A stretch of DNA of 64,000 bases. Source: Qipengyuania sp. SS22 (GTDB lineage Bacteria; Pseudomonadota; Alphaproteobacteria; Sphingomonadales; Sphingomonadaceae). The position numbers and the translations under genes are program-made. This document shows positions 28,431 through 38,824 of this stretch, in pieces (the first letter of the stretch is position 1; each line of letters opens with the position of its first letter). The DNA lies in NCBI RefSeq assembly GCF_025736935.1, contig NZ_CP107048.1, positions 1,054,001 through 1,118,000 of the forward strand. Reading direction: 5' to 3'. The notes under the pieces were generated by a model. That model saw nothing but the letters and a program-made list of their open reading frames with translations, was not told the origin of the DNA and made no database searches.

Positions 28431-28903
28431 GCGAAATGCTGGGATACCGCCCGTGTGTGGGTGTGATGCTGGTTAACGGTGACGGCAAGGTGTTCGTCGG
28501 GCGCCGGATCGACAACAAGGAAGGCGATTGGTGGCAGATGCCGCAGGGCGGCGTCGACGAAGGCGAAGACCTGCGTGATGCCGCGCTACGCGAGCTGGGC
28601 GAGGAAACCGGGGTTCGTCCCGAGCACGTGACCATTCTCAAGGCGATGGACGAGCCGATCCGTTACGACCTTCCCGAAGAGCTGATCGGCAAGCTATGGG
28701 GCGGCAAGTACCGCGGGCAGGAACAGGTGTGGTATCTGGCGCGGTTTGCCGGCGCGGATGCCGACATCGACCTCGAAGCGCATGATCCGCCCGAATTCTG
28801 CGACTGGAAATGGGTCGAGGCGGAGCAGCTGCCCGACCTGATCGTGCCCTTCAAGAAACGCGTCTACCGCGCCGTAGTGGACGCGTTTCGCGAGCTGGTC
28901 TGA
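28427..28903 (+). CDS. rppH: RNA pyrophosphohydrolase (Nudix)
   Basis: A 158-residue Nudix hydrolase. The Nudix box is GGVDEGEDLRDAALRELGEETGV with all key Glu residues, preceded by WWQMPQGG, and the RppH-type residues YRPCVGVMLVN and KYRGQEQVWYL are present. It removes pyrophosphate from the 5' end of mRNA, which opens the way for RNase E decay. A GTG at 28427 overlaps the esterase stop; an ATG nine bases on (MLGYRPCVGV) is an alternative. No signal for an extra domain is seen. Confidence 0.93.
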   Translation: MSEMLGYRPCVGVMLVNGDGKVFVGRRIDNKEGDWWQMPQGGVDEGEDLRDAALRELGEETGVRPEHVTILKAMDEPIRYDLPEELIGKLWGGKYRGQEQVWYLARFAGADADIDLEAHDPPEFCDWKWVEAEQLPDLIVPFKKRVYRAVVDAFRELV

Positions 28904-28944
28904 GATGGAGTTAGCCCCTCTTCTTCAGGGGAATCCTGACTATC

Positions 28945-29451
28945 TCAGTTCGATTGCGGCGCCGCAGCATCGGGCAGCACCGCTTCGGCGGTCTGTACGC
29001 GCGCCGGGGGTCCGGCGGCGATCCGGGCGTTGAGCTGCTGCGTTTCGGCGCAGGTCTGGCCGCACAGGGACTCCAGCCTGGCCAGGCTGCCGCGCGCCTT
29101 TTCGATCGCGCCCTTCTCGACCAGCGCTTCGCCCTCGCCCGCGATCGCGGCCAGATTGCGCGGCTCGCGCGTCAGCGCTTCGCGGTAATAGCGGATCGCC
29201 TTGCCCTGCAGGCGGTCGGCGCGGGCGGCTTCGGCGAGCCGCAGGAAGATCGGCGTGTGCCCCGGATCGACTGCCAGCGCGGCCTCGTAAGCGTCGATCG
29301 CGCCCTGCGTATCGCCCTGCGCCAGCGCCGCTTCACCCTCGGCAATCAGCACCGCCGCACGCGGCGTCGGTGCGTCATCCCCGGCCCAGCCAACGCTCGA
29401 TGTCACGGCAAGCGCCAGCGAAAGGGCAGCGGCGGCGGGGGCAAAACGCAT
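28945..29451 (-). CDS. Secreted TPR-repeat protein
   Basis: A 168-residue protein with a signal peptide (MRFAPAAAALSLALAVTSSVGWA, cleavage after WAG). About three TPR units follow: LIAEGEAALAQGDTQGAIDAY, IFLRLAEAARADRLQGKAIR and LAAIAGEGEALVEKGAIEKAR. The partner is unknown. The ATG at 29451 begins the signal peptide; the longer frame upstream is a shadow. A perfect 8-3-8 palindrome lies 43 bases upstream at 29494-29512. A weak hairpin sits just after the rppH stop between the two convergent genes. Confidence 0.8.
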   Translation of the reverse strand: MRFAPAAAALSLALAVTSSVGWAGDDAPTPRAAVLIAEGEAALAQGDTQGAIDAYEAALAVDPGHTPIFLRLAEAARADRLQGKAIRYYREALTREPRNLAAIAGEGEALVEKGAIEKARGSLARLESLCGQTCAETQQLNARIAAGPPARVQTAEAVLPDAAAPQSN

Positions 29452-29493
29452 AATCGTCTCCAGCGGGGTCGTCCGTCGAATATGTGGCGGGTC

Positions 29494-29512
29494 AGCCATA
29501 ATGCTTATGGCT
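29494..29512. promoter_or_regulatory. Perfect 19-base palindrome upstream of the TPR gene
   Basis: AGCCATAA - TGC - TTATGGCT, an exact 8-3-8 inverted repeat in the 103-base gap between the TPR gene (start 29451) and the RsmB-like gene end (29555). The length and perfection suit a dimeric regulator site for the TPR gene, but a small hairpin is also possible. No regulator gene is adjacent. Confidence 0.5.
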
Positions 29513-29554
29513 AACACGGGAAGTGTTCAGGCCCAAGCGTGATAATCCCCACCT

Positions 29555-30745
29555 TCACTCCGCGGTCTGAACCCGCGCTGCACAGGCGATGAAGAAACCG
29601 TCGGTGGAATCGGGTCCCGGCGACAGGCGGATGCCCTGCCCGCGCGGACGCCCCAGTGGCAGCGCCAGCGCGCGTGGCTGCAGCGCGGGATGCCGCGCGA
29701 GCAGAGCGTCGAACTGCCCCGCGCCTTCCTCGTCGAGCAGCGAACAGGTGACATAGATGATCCGCCCGCCGGGCTTGACCAGTTGCGCCGCCACATCGAG
29801 CAGATAGGCCTGCAGCGTGGTTAACCGGGACAGTTCCTGCTCGTCGAGCCGCCAGCGCGCTTCGGGATTGCGGCGCCAGGTGCCGGTGCCCGAACAGGGC
29901 GCATCGACCAGCACCGCATCGGCCTCACCAGCGAATTCGGCCAGCGCCTCCATCTCGCGCTGCGGGTTGAGCAGGATAGTGGCGATATTCGCCGCGCCCG
30001 CACGTTCGGCGCGCGGCGCCAGCCGCGAGAGGCGGTTGCGATCGGTGTCGGAGGCGACCAGCCGCCCCTGGTTGTCCATCGCCGCGGCCAGCGCGAGCGT
30101 CTTGCCGCCCCCGCCCGCACACAAATCGACCACGGTTTCCCCCGGTTGCGCGCCAACCGCGAGGCAGGCGAGCTGCGAGCCGGTATCCTGCACTTCGATC
30201 TCGCCGGCACGGAAAGCCGGCCATTGTTCGACCGGTGTGCCCGTGGCGAGCCGCAGCCCGTGCGGGGCAGCGGTGGGTTCGGACGGCTCGGGCAGCGTCA
30301 CCGTGGCGCGCTCGGCCTTGAGCGTGTTGACGCGCAGGTCGAGCGGGGCGCGGTCGAGCAAGGCCTCTGCCTCAGCGCCTTCGACACCCGATGCGGCCAG
30401 TCGCGCAATCAGCCAAGCTGGCGCGACGCCGCCCTCGGCCACCGGCTCACCCTCGGCAATCGGTTGGGCACCATAGTTCGAGCCATCGAACAGTGGGGCA
30501 ATTGCGGGATCGGTCTCGCCCAGCCGCAGCATCGCGGCGCGCCCGCTTGCCGGCACCGGACCGCAGGCGCGGATGGCGGAATAGACCAGTTCGCGGATCG
30601 CGCGCCGGTCCTTCGACCCGGCAAAGCGGTTGTTGCGGAACCACTCGGCGAGGATGCGGTCGGCAGGCGCGGCTTTCGCGCGCGCAGCCTCGACGATCCG
30701 GTCGAGCAGTTCGATCGCAGTCTGGACCCGGGCGGCAGGCGTCAT
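29555..30745 (-). CDS. RsmB-family 16S rRNA m5C methyltransferase
   Basis: 396 residues. The N-terminal NusB-like/RNA-binding part (residues 1-120) precedes a Rossmann SAM domain with VVDLCAGGGGKTLALAAA, DAPCSGTGTWRRNPEARW (the conserved Pro-Cys pair) and YVTCSLLDEEG with the catalytic Cys. It methylates cytosine C5 in small-subunit rRNA. The ATG at 30745 is four bases from the guaB stop, so both come from one transcript. Alphaproteobacterial homologues are commonly annotated RsmB; the exact base is not proved. Confidence 0.88.
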   Translation of the reverse strand: MTPAARVQTAIELLDRIVEAARAKAAPADRILAEWFRNNRFAGSKDRRAIRELVYSAIRACGPVPASGRAAMLRLGETDPAIAPLFDGSNYGAQPIAEGEPVAEGGVAPAWLIARLAASGVEGAEAEALLDRAPLDLRVNTLKAERATVTLPEPSEPTAAPHGLRLATGTPVEQWPAFRAGEIEVQDTGSQLACLAVGAQPGETVVDLCAGGGGKTLALAAAMDNQGRLVASDTDRNRLSRLAPRAERAGAANIATILLNPQREMEALAEFAGEADAVLVDAPCSGTGTWRRNPEARWRLDEQELSRLTTLQAYLLDVAAQLVKPGGRIIYVTCSLLDEEGAGQFDALLARHPALQPRALALPLGRPRGQGIRLSPGPDSTDGFFIACAARVQTAE

Positions 30746-30748
30746 GGC

Positions 30749-33462
<2,714 letters not shown>

Positions 33463-33551
33463 TTGGCTCTCCGGACGTTGTGGGAATGGTCGATTTCGGC
33501 CATTGCGCACATACCAAGCGCTGTAAAGCGGTCAGGCACAAGGGGGAGCGC

Positions 33552-34415
33552 ATGCGGCTCAATCCGTTCAATACCGGCAATATCAACGTACGATCGAGCG
33601 GTGGCGGCGGCGGCGTTCCCGGCGGCAAGGCGGGCGGGATCGGCTGCGGCACGATCGTGATCGCCGCAGTGGGCTATTTCGTCTTCGGACTCGACCCGAT
33701 GCAGACCGCAGGCATGGTCGAAGGCGTCCAGCAGGGGCAGCAGCAGGCGGGCCCCGCTAACACCAACGAACAGGAAATCTGCACCAGCAGCGAATATGCG
33801 CGCGAAGCGTGCAACGGGTTGCAATCGCTCAACCAGACCTGGGCGGGCACCTTCGAGGCGCAGGGGTATGGTGACCAGTTCCGCCAGCCCACGCTCGACC
33901 TGTTTCGCAATGGCCAGGTAGCCACGCAGGGCTGCGGCAGCGCGACCAGCGCCGCCGGGCCGTTCTACTGCCCCGCCGACCAGACGATCTATATCGACAC
34001 CAGCTTCTACGACACGCTCGAACGCCAGCTTGGCGCGGGCGGCGATTTCGCGCGCTATTATGTGCTCGCGCATGAATATGGCCATCACATCCAGACGATC
34101 ACCGGGATCTCCTCGCAGATCCGCAGCGCGCAGCAGCAGAACCCGAGCCGTGCGAACCAGCTGCAGGTGCTGATGGAATTGCAGGCCGATTGCTATGCCG
34201 GGGTCTGGGCGGGCAAGAACCGCAATCTGATCGAGCCGGGCGATATCGAGGAAGGCATGCAGGCCGCCGCCGCGATCGGCGACGACCGGCTGACCGGCGG
34301 GCGCGTGTCCTCGGAGAACTTCACCCACGGCACGTCGCAGCAGCGCAGCGATGCCTTGCGGCTGGGGCTGCAGGGCGATGATCGCGCCTGCGACCGGATC
34401 ACCAATATCGGCTGA
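33552..34415 (+). CDS. YpfJ-family neutral zinc metallopeptidase
   Basis: A 287-residue protein with a short cytosolic, Gly-rich N terminus (GGGGGVPGGKAGG), a membrane segment (GIGCGTIVIAAVGYFVFGL), and a periplasmic domain with the zinc motif LAHEYGHHIQTITG (HEYGHH) and a second ligand region QLQVLMELQADCYAGVWA. FYCPADQTIYID is also characteristic. It is presumed to be a membrane-bound peptidase. A GGGGGAG ribosome site precedes the ATG at 33552. It ends at a good bidirectional terminator. Confidence 0.88.
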   Translation: MRLNPFNTGNINVRSSGGGGGVPGGKAGGIGCGTIVIAAVGYFVFGLDPMQTAGMVEGVQQGQQQAGPANTNEQEICTSSEYAREACNGLQSLNQTWAGTFEAQGYGDQFRQPTLDLFRNGQVATQGCGSATSAAGPFYCPADQTIYIDTSFYDTLERQLGAGGDFARYYVLAHEYGHHIQTITGISSQIRSAQQQNPSRANQLQVLMELQADCYAGVWAGKNRNLIEPGDIEEGMQAAAAIGDDRLTGGRVSSENFTHGTSQQRSDALRLGLQGDDRACDRITNIG

Positions 34416-34446
34416 GGCCGTTTGGCGATAGCGGATGACGCAAAGC

Positions 34447-34480
34447 AAAAGGGCGCGGCTTTATCGGCCACGCCCTTTTT
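34447..34480. terminator. Bidirectional intrinsic terminator
   Basis: AAAAGGGCG (34447-34455) pairs with CGCCCTTTT (34471-34479) around a short inner GGC/GCC stem, with a run of T on the plus strand and of A (T on the minus strand) on the other side. It separates the convergent YpfJ-type peptidase and M56 genes. Confidence 0.85.
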
Positions 34481-34502
34481 CATGTGGTGGTTCGCAGGGC
34501 AA

Positions 34503-36248
34503 TTAGCCGCGCAGCGAGCGCTTCAATTCGCGGATTTCCGCGTCGAGATCCTCCAGCATATCGCGGCGGACCTCGTCCGGCAGGCTTGTGTTGCCGGCGA
34601 TCTTGTCGCGTGTCTTAGCCAGCGACTTCAGCGCGATCCGGTCACCGGCGGTATGGCAAACGTAGAGGAACACCTCGCCGTTGCTCTTCACCTTCTTGGC
34701 GGGGACATCGGGATACCGGCAGCTTTCGATCACCTTGGGGCCGTGATCGATCGAGACCGCAACCGACCGAGGAATTTCCTCGTCCAGCTTCTTGCCCCAC
34801 TCGCCTCCCACCTCGACATGCGCCTCCATCCGGCGCGATGTGGCCTCGGCGTGCGCAACGCGGTTCTCGACCGACGCGATCGTTTGCACCGCCCATTCCT
34901 GGCGACCGCGCGCATGCTCGATGCGCCCCTCTACCCATTGCTGGCGATCCGCAGTGTAACTGGCGACCTGCTTGGCGCGTAGCTTGTCGGCGTGTTTACG
35001 CTTTTCGGCTGCCTTTTCGCGCTTCTCCGCAGCTTTCTCGTACTTCTCCGCGGCCTCCTCGCGTTTCTCGGCAGCCAGCTCGCGCTTCTCTGCTGCCAGT
35101 TCACGCTGGCGTTCGGCGCGTTCGAAGCCTTGCTCGATGGCGACGAATTCGATCACGCTTTCGGGAGCCTCGGGCGCTACCGGAGCGAACGGCGGCGGCG
35201 GCGCGACCGGCGTTTGCAGGGCAAAGGACTCTTCGGGCGACGCAGAAATCACCTCCGCATACCCGATGCTGGCCGTCATCGGCAGCGTGAACACGGCAGC
35301 GACCACCGCGCCGCGCACGGCAAAGCGGCGGCGACGCGAATCGTCGGTCATCGGCAGGCTGCGCAAACGGTGGATGATCGATTTGTCGCCGAGCACGGGG
35401 CAGGCCATCGGCGCCGCCAGCGCGGGCCGCGGCGCAATCTGCGGACGGCGGGCGAAATCGGCGATAATCGCGGCATAGGCGGCGCGCTCTTCGCGGCTGC
35501 GGCTGGCCACCACGCGCGCATCGCAGGCGGCTTCCTGGTCGCGGCGCATGGCCGACCAACCCATCCAGCCCAGCGGGTTGAACCAGTGGATCGCGAACAG
35601 CGGCTGGACCAGCACATTGACGAGGATATCGTGGCCGCGGTGATGCGCGAGCTCATGCGCAATCGCGAGGTCACGCACCTGGCGTTCGCGGCTGGCCATG
35701 AAGCCATCGGGCAAGGCGACGACCTTGTCGAACACGCCGAAGGCCATCGGGCCCGAGATCGCGGTGGTTTCGATCAGGCGGATATGGCCGACCTCGCCGA
35801 CGGGGCGCGCATCCTCGAGCAATTCGTGGCGCAGCTCGCCATAGAGCCAGAACCGGCGACCCATGAAGATCGCTGCACCGACCAGCCACAGGATCACCAG
35901 CGGGGTAAGGAGGTCGATCGGCGTGTCGAGCGGCGCAGTCCCGGCGGGGGAGACGAACTCGCTATAGGAGAACCCATTTTCGGCAGCAGGCGCAAACGCC
36001 AGATCGGCGGCCATCACCTCGCTCGCGGCGTCGCTACCCGAAAGGTCGGGACGCATCCATGCGGGCAGTGTCACCGGCGGGAAGAGCAGCCGGATAAGCG
36101 GCAGGAACCACAGCGCATAAGCCGCGCCCGCGCCGAGATATTTCGCCACCGGGCGGCGCAGCAGCAGCGCAACGCCGATCAGCGCGCCGGTCCACACCAG
36201 CGTATCGAGCAGAAACAGGCTCCAATATTCGCGGATTAGCTCGGTCAT
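34503..36248 (-). CDS. M56-family membrane peptidase, BlaR1-like, with a heptad coiled coil
   Basis: 581 residues. Membrane segments lie near residues 10-30, 40-60, 112-130 and 308-330. The zinc site is IAHELAHHRGHD (HELAH, residues 198-202), followed by QEAACDARVV. Unlike BlaR1, no penicillin-binding sensor follows. Residues 383-420 are instead five heptads of the type AAEKREK, encoded at 34992-35102, then a periplasmic domain with two Cys (IESCRYPD, LYVCHTAGD). Its start overlaps the BlaI-like repressor gene by four bases. By family it would cleave the repressor on a signal that is unknown here. Confidence 0.9.
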   Translation of the reverse strand: MTELIREYWSLFLLDTLVWTGALIGVALLLRRPVAKYLGAGAAYALWFLPLIRLLFPPVTLPAWMRPDLSGSDAASEVMAADLAFAPAAENGFSYSEFVSPAGTAPLDTPIDLLTPLVILWLVGAAIFMGRRFWLYGELRHELLEDARPVGEVGHIRLIETTAISGPMAFGVFDKVVALPDGFMASRERQVRDLAIAHELAHHRGHDILVNVLVQPLFAIHWFNPLGWMGWSAMRRDQEAACDARVVASRSREERAAYAAIIADFARRPQIAPRPALAAPMACPVLGDKSIIHRLRSLPMTDDSRRRRFAVRGAVVAAVFTLPMTASIGYAEVISASPEESFALQTPVAPPPPFAPVAPEAPESVIEFVAIEQGFERAERQRELAAEKRELAAEKREEAAEKYEKAAEKREKAAEKRKHADKLRAKQVASYTADRQQWVEGRIEHARGRQEWAVQTIASVENRVAHAEATSRRMEAHVEVGGEWGKKLDEEIPRSVAVSIDHGPKVIESCRYPDVPAKKVKSNGEVFLYVCHTAGDRIALKSLAKTRDKIAGNTSLPDEVRRDMLEDLDAEIRELKRSLRG

Positions 36249-36634
36249 TTGCGCATCTCCCTCAAGAGCGCTTCGATTTCGACGAGATCGTCGTCGGTGA
36301 GCGCCTCGCTCTCGGCCAGTTGGGCGAAGAGCGGGGCGGCGCGGCCGCCGAACAGGCGGTTGACCAGGCGGCGGCTTTCACCGCCGACATACTCGGACCG
36401 CTCGATCAGTGGGCGATAAAGGAATTTGCGACCCTGGGGCTCGGTGCTGACCACCTGCTTCTGGACGAGACGGCTGAGCAGCGTCTTGACGGTCGGGATC
36501 GACCAGTCGCGCCGGGCGCAGATTGCCTCGCACACCTCGGCAGCGGAGATCGGGTTGCGGTCCCACAGCACTTCCATGACGGCGTGCTCGGCTTCGCTGA
36601 TCCGTTCGCCCGGGGCGTCCTTGCGCTTGCTCAT
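36245..36634 (-). CDS. BlaI/MecI-family transcriptional repressor
   Basis: A 129-residue winged-helix protein. ISEAEHAVMEVLWDRNPISA and WSIPTVKTLLSRLVQKQVVS are the DNA-binding marks of the BlaI/MecI/CopY group, followed by FLYRPLIERSEYV, the region where proteolysis and dimerisation occur. An AGGAGGTGGGA site precedes the ATG at 36634, so this start is preferred over a GTG six bases earlier. The pair with the M56 peptidase forms a BlaI-BlaR1-like switch. Two matching operators lie just upstream. Confidence 0.93.
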   Translation of the reverse strand: MSKRKDAPGERISEAEHAVMEVLWDRNPISAAEVCEAICARRDWSIPTVKTLLSRLVQKQVVSTEPQGRKFLYRPLIERSEYVGGESRRLVNRLFGGRAAPLFAQLAESEALTDDDLVEIEALLREMRK

Positions 36635-36677
36635 TCCCACCTCCTGATCGTCATCTGACCTGCACGCGTAATTCTTC

Positions 36678-36714
36678 GATTACGTCTGTAGCCACAGCGA
36701 CTACGATTGTAAAC
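36678..36714. promoter_or_regulatory. Pair of BlaI/CopY-type operators
   Basis: Two 16-base direct repeats with the consensus GAYTACGWYTGTARMC lie at 36678-36693 and 36699-36714, exactly 21 bp (two helical turns) apart. Each core (TACGTCTGTA, TACGATTGTA) matches the TACAnnTGTA consensus of BlaI/MecI/CopY except for one base. They sit 44-80 bases upstream of the repressor gene and also upstream of the divergent cyclophilin gene, so both could be controlled. Confidence 0.7.
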
Positions 36715-36781
36715 CTGAAGCGTGGATGAATGCGCGGGAAAGGTCCTTGCTTCTCGACCAACAACATATCACTCTGGATCA

Positions 36782-37432
36782 ATGACACGGATTCTGGCCG
36801 CGCTGGCCCCGCTCACCCTTTTTGTCACGCCGCTCGCCGCGCAGGACGACTCGCTACCCCAAGCGGAAAGCTTCGCCACCCAGCTGGTGGTGATCGAGAC
36901 CAGCATGGGCGAAATCGCGGTGGAAATCGAGACCGAGCGCGCGCCGATCACCGCGGGCAATTTCCTGCGCTATGTCGACGAAGAACGCTTCGACGGCACG
37001 TTCTTCTACCGCGCGATGCATCTCGATTGGGGCGAACCGCCCAATGGCCTGCTGCAGGGCGGGACGCAGATGGACCCGGGCCGCGTGCTGGACCCCATCG
37101 CGCATGAACCGACTACCGTCACCGGCCTCAGCCATACCGATGGTGCGCTGTCGATGGCGCGTTACGATCCGGGCAGCGCGACGGGCGATTTCTCGATCAT
37201 GATCAAGGACCAGACGGGGCTCGATGCGACCCCGGCATCGTCCGACCCGAGCCTGCAGGCGGGGTTCGCGGTGTTTGGCCATGTCGTCGCGGGGATGGAC
37301 GTGGTCCACGCAATCCACGCGCTGCCGCCCGATCCCGACAAGGGCGAAGGCTGGATGAAGGGACAGTTGCTGGCCGACCCGGTCGAGATCGTCGATATGC
37401 GCCGGGTAGATGCGCCTGCCGACGCGGACTGA
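36782..37432 (+). CDS. Periplasmic cyclophilin-type peptidyl-prolyl isomerase
   Basis: 216 residues. A signal peptide (MTRILAALAPLTLFVTPLAAQ) precedes the cyclophilin fold: VVIETSMGEIAVEIETERAP, NFLRYVDEERFDGTFFYRAM with the Phe-Phe-x-Arg motif, and ALSMARYDPGSATGDFSIMI. It would assist folding in the periplasm. The barrel is slightly shorter than usual in the QGG/substrate loop (LLQGGTQMDPGR). The ATG at 36782 starts the signal peptide. It is divergent from the BlaI-like repressor. Confidence 0.87.
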   Translation: MTRILAALAPLTLFVTPLAAQDDSLPQAESFATQLVVIETSMGEIAVEIETERAPITAGNFLRYVDEERFDGTFFYRAMHLDWGEPPNGLLQGGTQMDPGRVLDPIAHEPTTVTGLSHTDGALSMARYDPGSATGDFSIMIKDQTGLDATPASSDPSLQAGFAVFGHVVAGMDVVHAIHALPPDPDKGEGWMKGQLLADPVEIVDMRRVDAPADAD

Positions 37433-37447
37433 CGGGATACGCGGCGG

Positions 37448-38716
37448 CTAGGCCGTCGGCTCGTCGCCTTCACCGCACACGGCGGTCCGGTCGATGCGGA
37501 AGATCTTGACCTCCCCCACCCCTTTCAGCGTGTGCAATTCCGCGCTTGAAAAGGGCATCACGTTGCGTGCCGACAGATAGGTGGATTCGCTCACCGCGAT
37601 ACCGCCGGGTTCGGCAATGCCTTCGACCCGGCTGGCGACATTCATCGTATCGCCCCAGTAATCATAGGCATAGCGGCGGCTGCCGACCACACCGCCGACC
37701 ACCGGACCGGTGTGGATGCCGACGCGGACCTGCACATCGAGATCGGCTTGCTGCGCAAAGGCGCGGATGCTGCGGATGATATCGCACGCGAAGGCGATGG
37801 CCTCGCCGGCGCCGCGATCGCCCGAGGCCTGCCCGCCGGATACCGCCAGATAGGCATCACCGATGGTCTTGACCTTCTCCACCCCGGTGCGGTCGGCGCA
37901 GTCGTCGGCGATCGAGAACACCTCGTTGACCACCTTGACCAGCATGCCGGGCGACAGCCTGCGCGCCAGCTTGGAGAAGCCGACGATATCGATGAAGATC
38001 ACCGACACGTCGGAGAAGGAATCGGCCACCGCCTGCCCTTCGCGCAGCCGTGCGGCGACTTCGGGCGGAAGGACGTTGAACAGCAGTTCCTCAGTCTTGC
38101 GGCGTTCGAGTTCGAGCGCCTGCCCTGCGGCGAAGGTCTTGCGCGCGCGGCGGTCGATGTCCCAGTTCACGAAGGTGGCGAAAGTGAAGAAGGTGGTGAA
38201 ATTGGTGAAGGTATAGACCTTGTTCACGATCCCGCGATCGGCCTGCACCAGGACGGCGAGATAGATCACCAGCACGAGACCGGCCCAGGCAAGGTAATAG
38301 CGGGTGGTGGCGACGAAGCCGACGCTGGCGAAGACCATCAGGATGCCCAGGTTGATGATCGCCATTCCGAAGCGCGAAATGCCGGTGATCGCGGCCTGGT
38401 CGCCCAGCGCGTCGATCAGCATGATCATCGCCACACCCAGCGCGGTGAAGATGAGCATATCGACCCATCCCCGCTCGACATAGAACCGCGTAAAGGTGAG
38501 CGCGATAATCCCGACCAGCGCGGCGATGAAAACGCCCGCCGCGAGATTGTAGGCGATCACCCCCTCGCGCGGGAAATGCAGCGGATTGAACCCGATATAG
38601 GACAGCAGCGTGACAATGCCGATCCCGGCAAGGAAGCGCGTACCGGGAATGCGCGCCAACCGCTCGCCCTCGACATAGGCGCGCTCAGTGTTTGGATCCT
38701 CGAAACGGCCCAGCAT
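37448..38716 (-). CDS. Membrane-anchored class III adenylate cyclase
   Basis: 422 residues. Six membrane segments fill residues 28-185, then a cytosolic linker (ELERRKTEELLFNVLPPEVAARL, a signalling helix) and the catalytic domain. VIFIDIVGFSKL holds the metal Asp, EKVKTIGDAYLAVSGG the Lys and second Asp, and DYWGDTMNVASRVEG the Asp/Asn and Arg of the active site. All key residues are present, so it should make cAMP. The ATG at 38716 is better supported than a TTG 42 bases upstream. It is monocistronic on the minus strand. Confidence 0.92.
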   Translation of the reverse strand: MLGRFEDPNTERAYVEGERLARIPGTRFLAGIGIVTLLSYIGFNPLHFPREGVIAYNLAAGVFIAALVGIIALTFTRFYVERGWVDMLIFTALGVAMIMLIDALGDQAAITGISRFGMAIINLGILMVFASVGFVATTRYYLAWAGLVLVIYLAVLVQADRGIVNKVYTFTNFTTFFTFATFVNWDIDRRARKTFAAGQALELERRKTEELLFNVLPPEVAARLREGQAVADSFSDVSVIFIDIVGFSKLARRLSPGMLVKVVNEVFSIADDCADRTGVEKVKTIGDAYLAVSGGQASGDRGAGEAIAFACDIIRSIRAFAQQADLDVQVRVGIHTGPVVGGVVGSRRYAYDYWGDTMNVASRVEGIAEPGGIAVSESTYLSARNVMPFSSAELHTLKGVGEVKIFRIDRTAVCGEGDEPTA

Positions 38717-38824
38717 CGACTGCCCCCCAATGCCCCATGCACCGGCGAACCTACCCAATGCCGCGCGGCAAGACCAGCGGCCGGCGCAGGCAGGTGCCCC
38801 GCGCGACCGGGCGCCGCGCCAGTA

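Noticed and set aside
34503..36248. True BlaR1 beta-lactam sensor
   Set aside because: No SxxK penicillin-binding domain; the C terminus is a coiled coil and a two-Cys domain.
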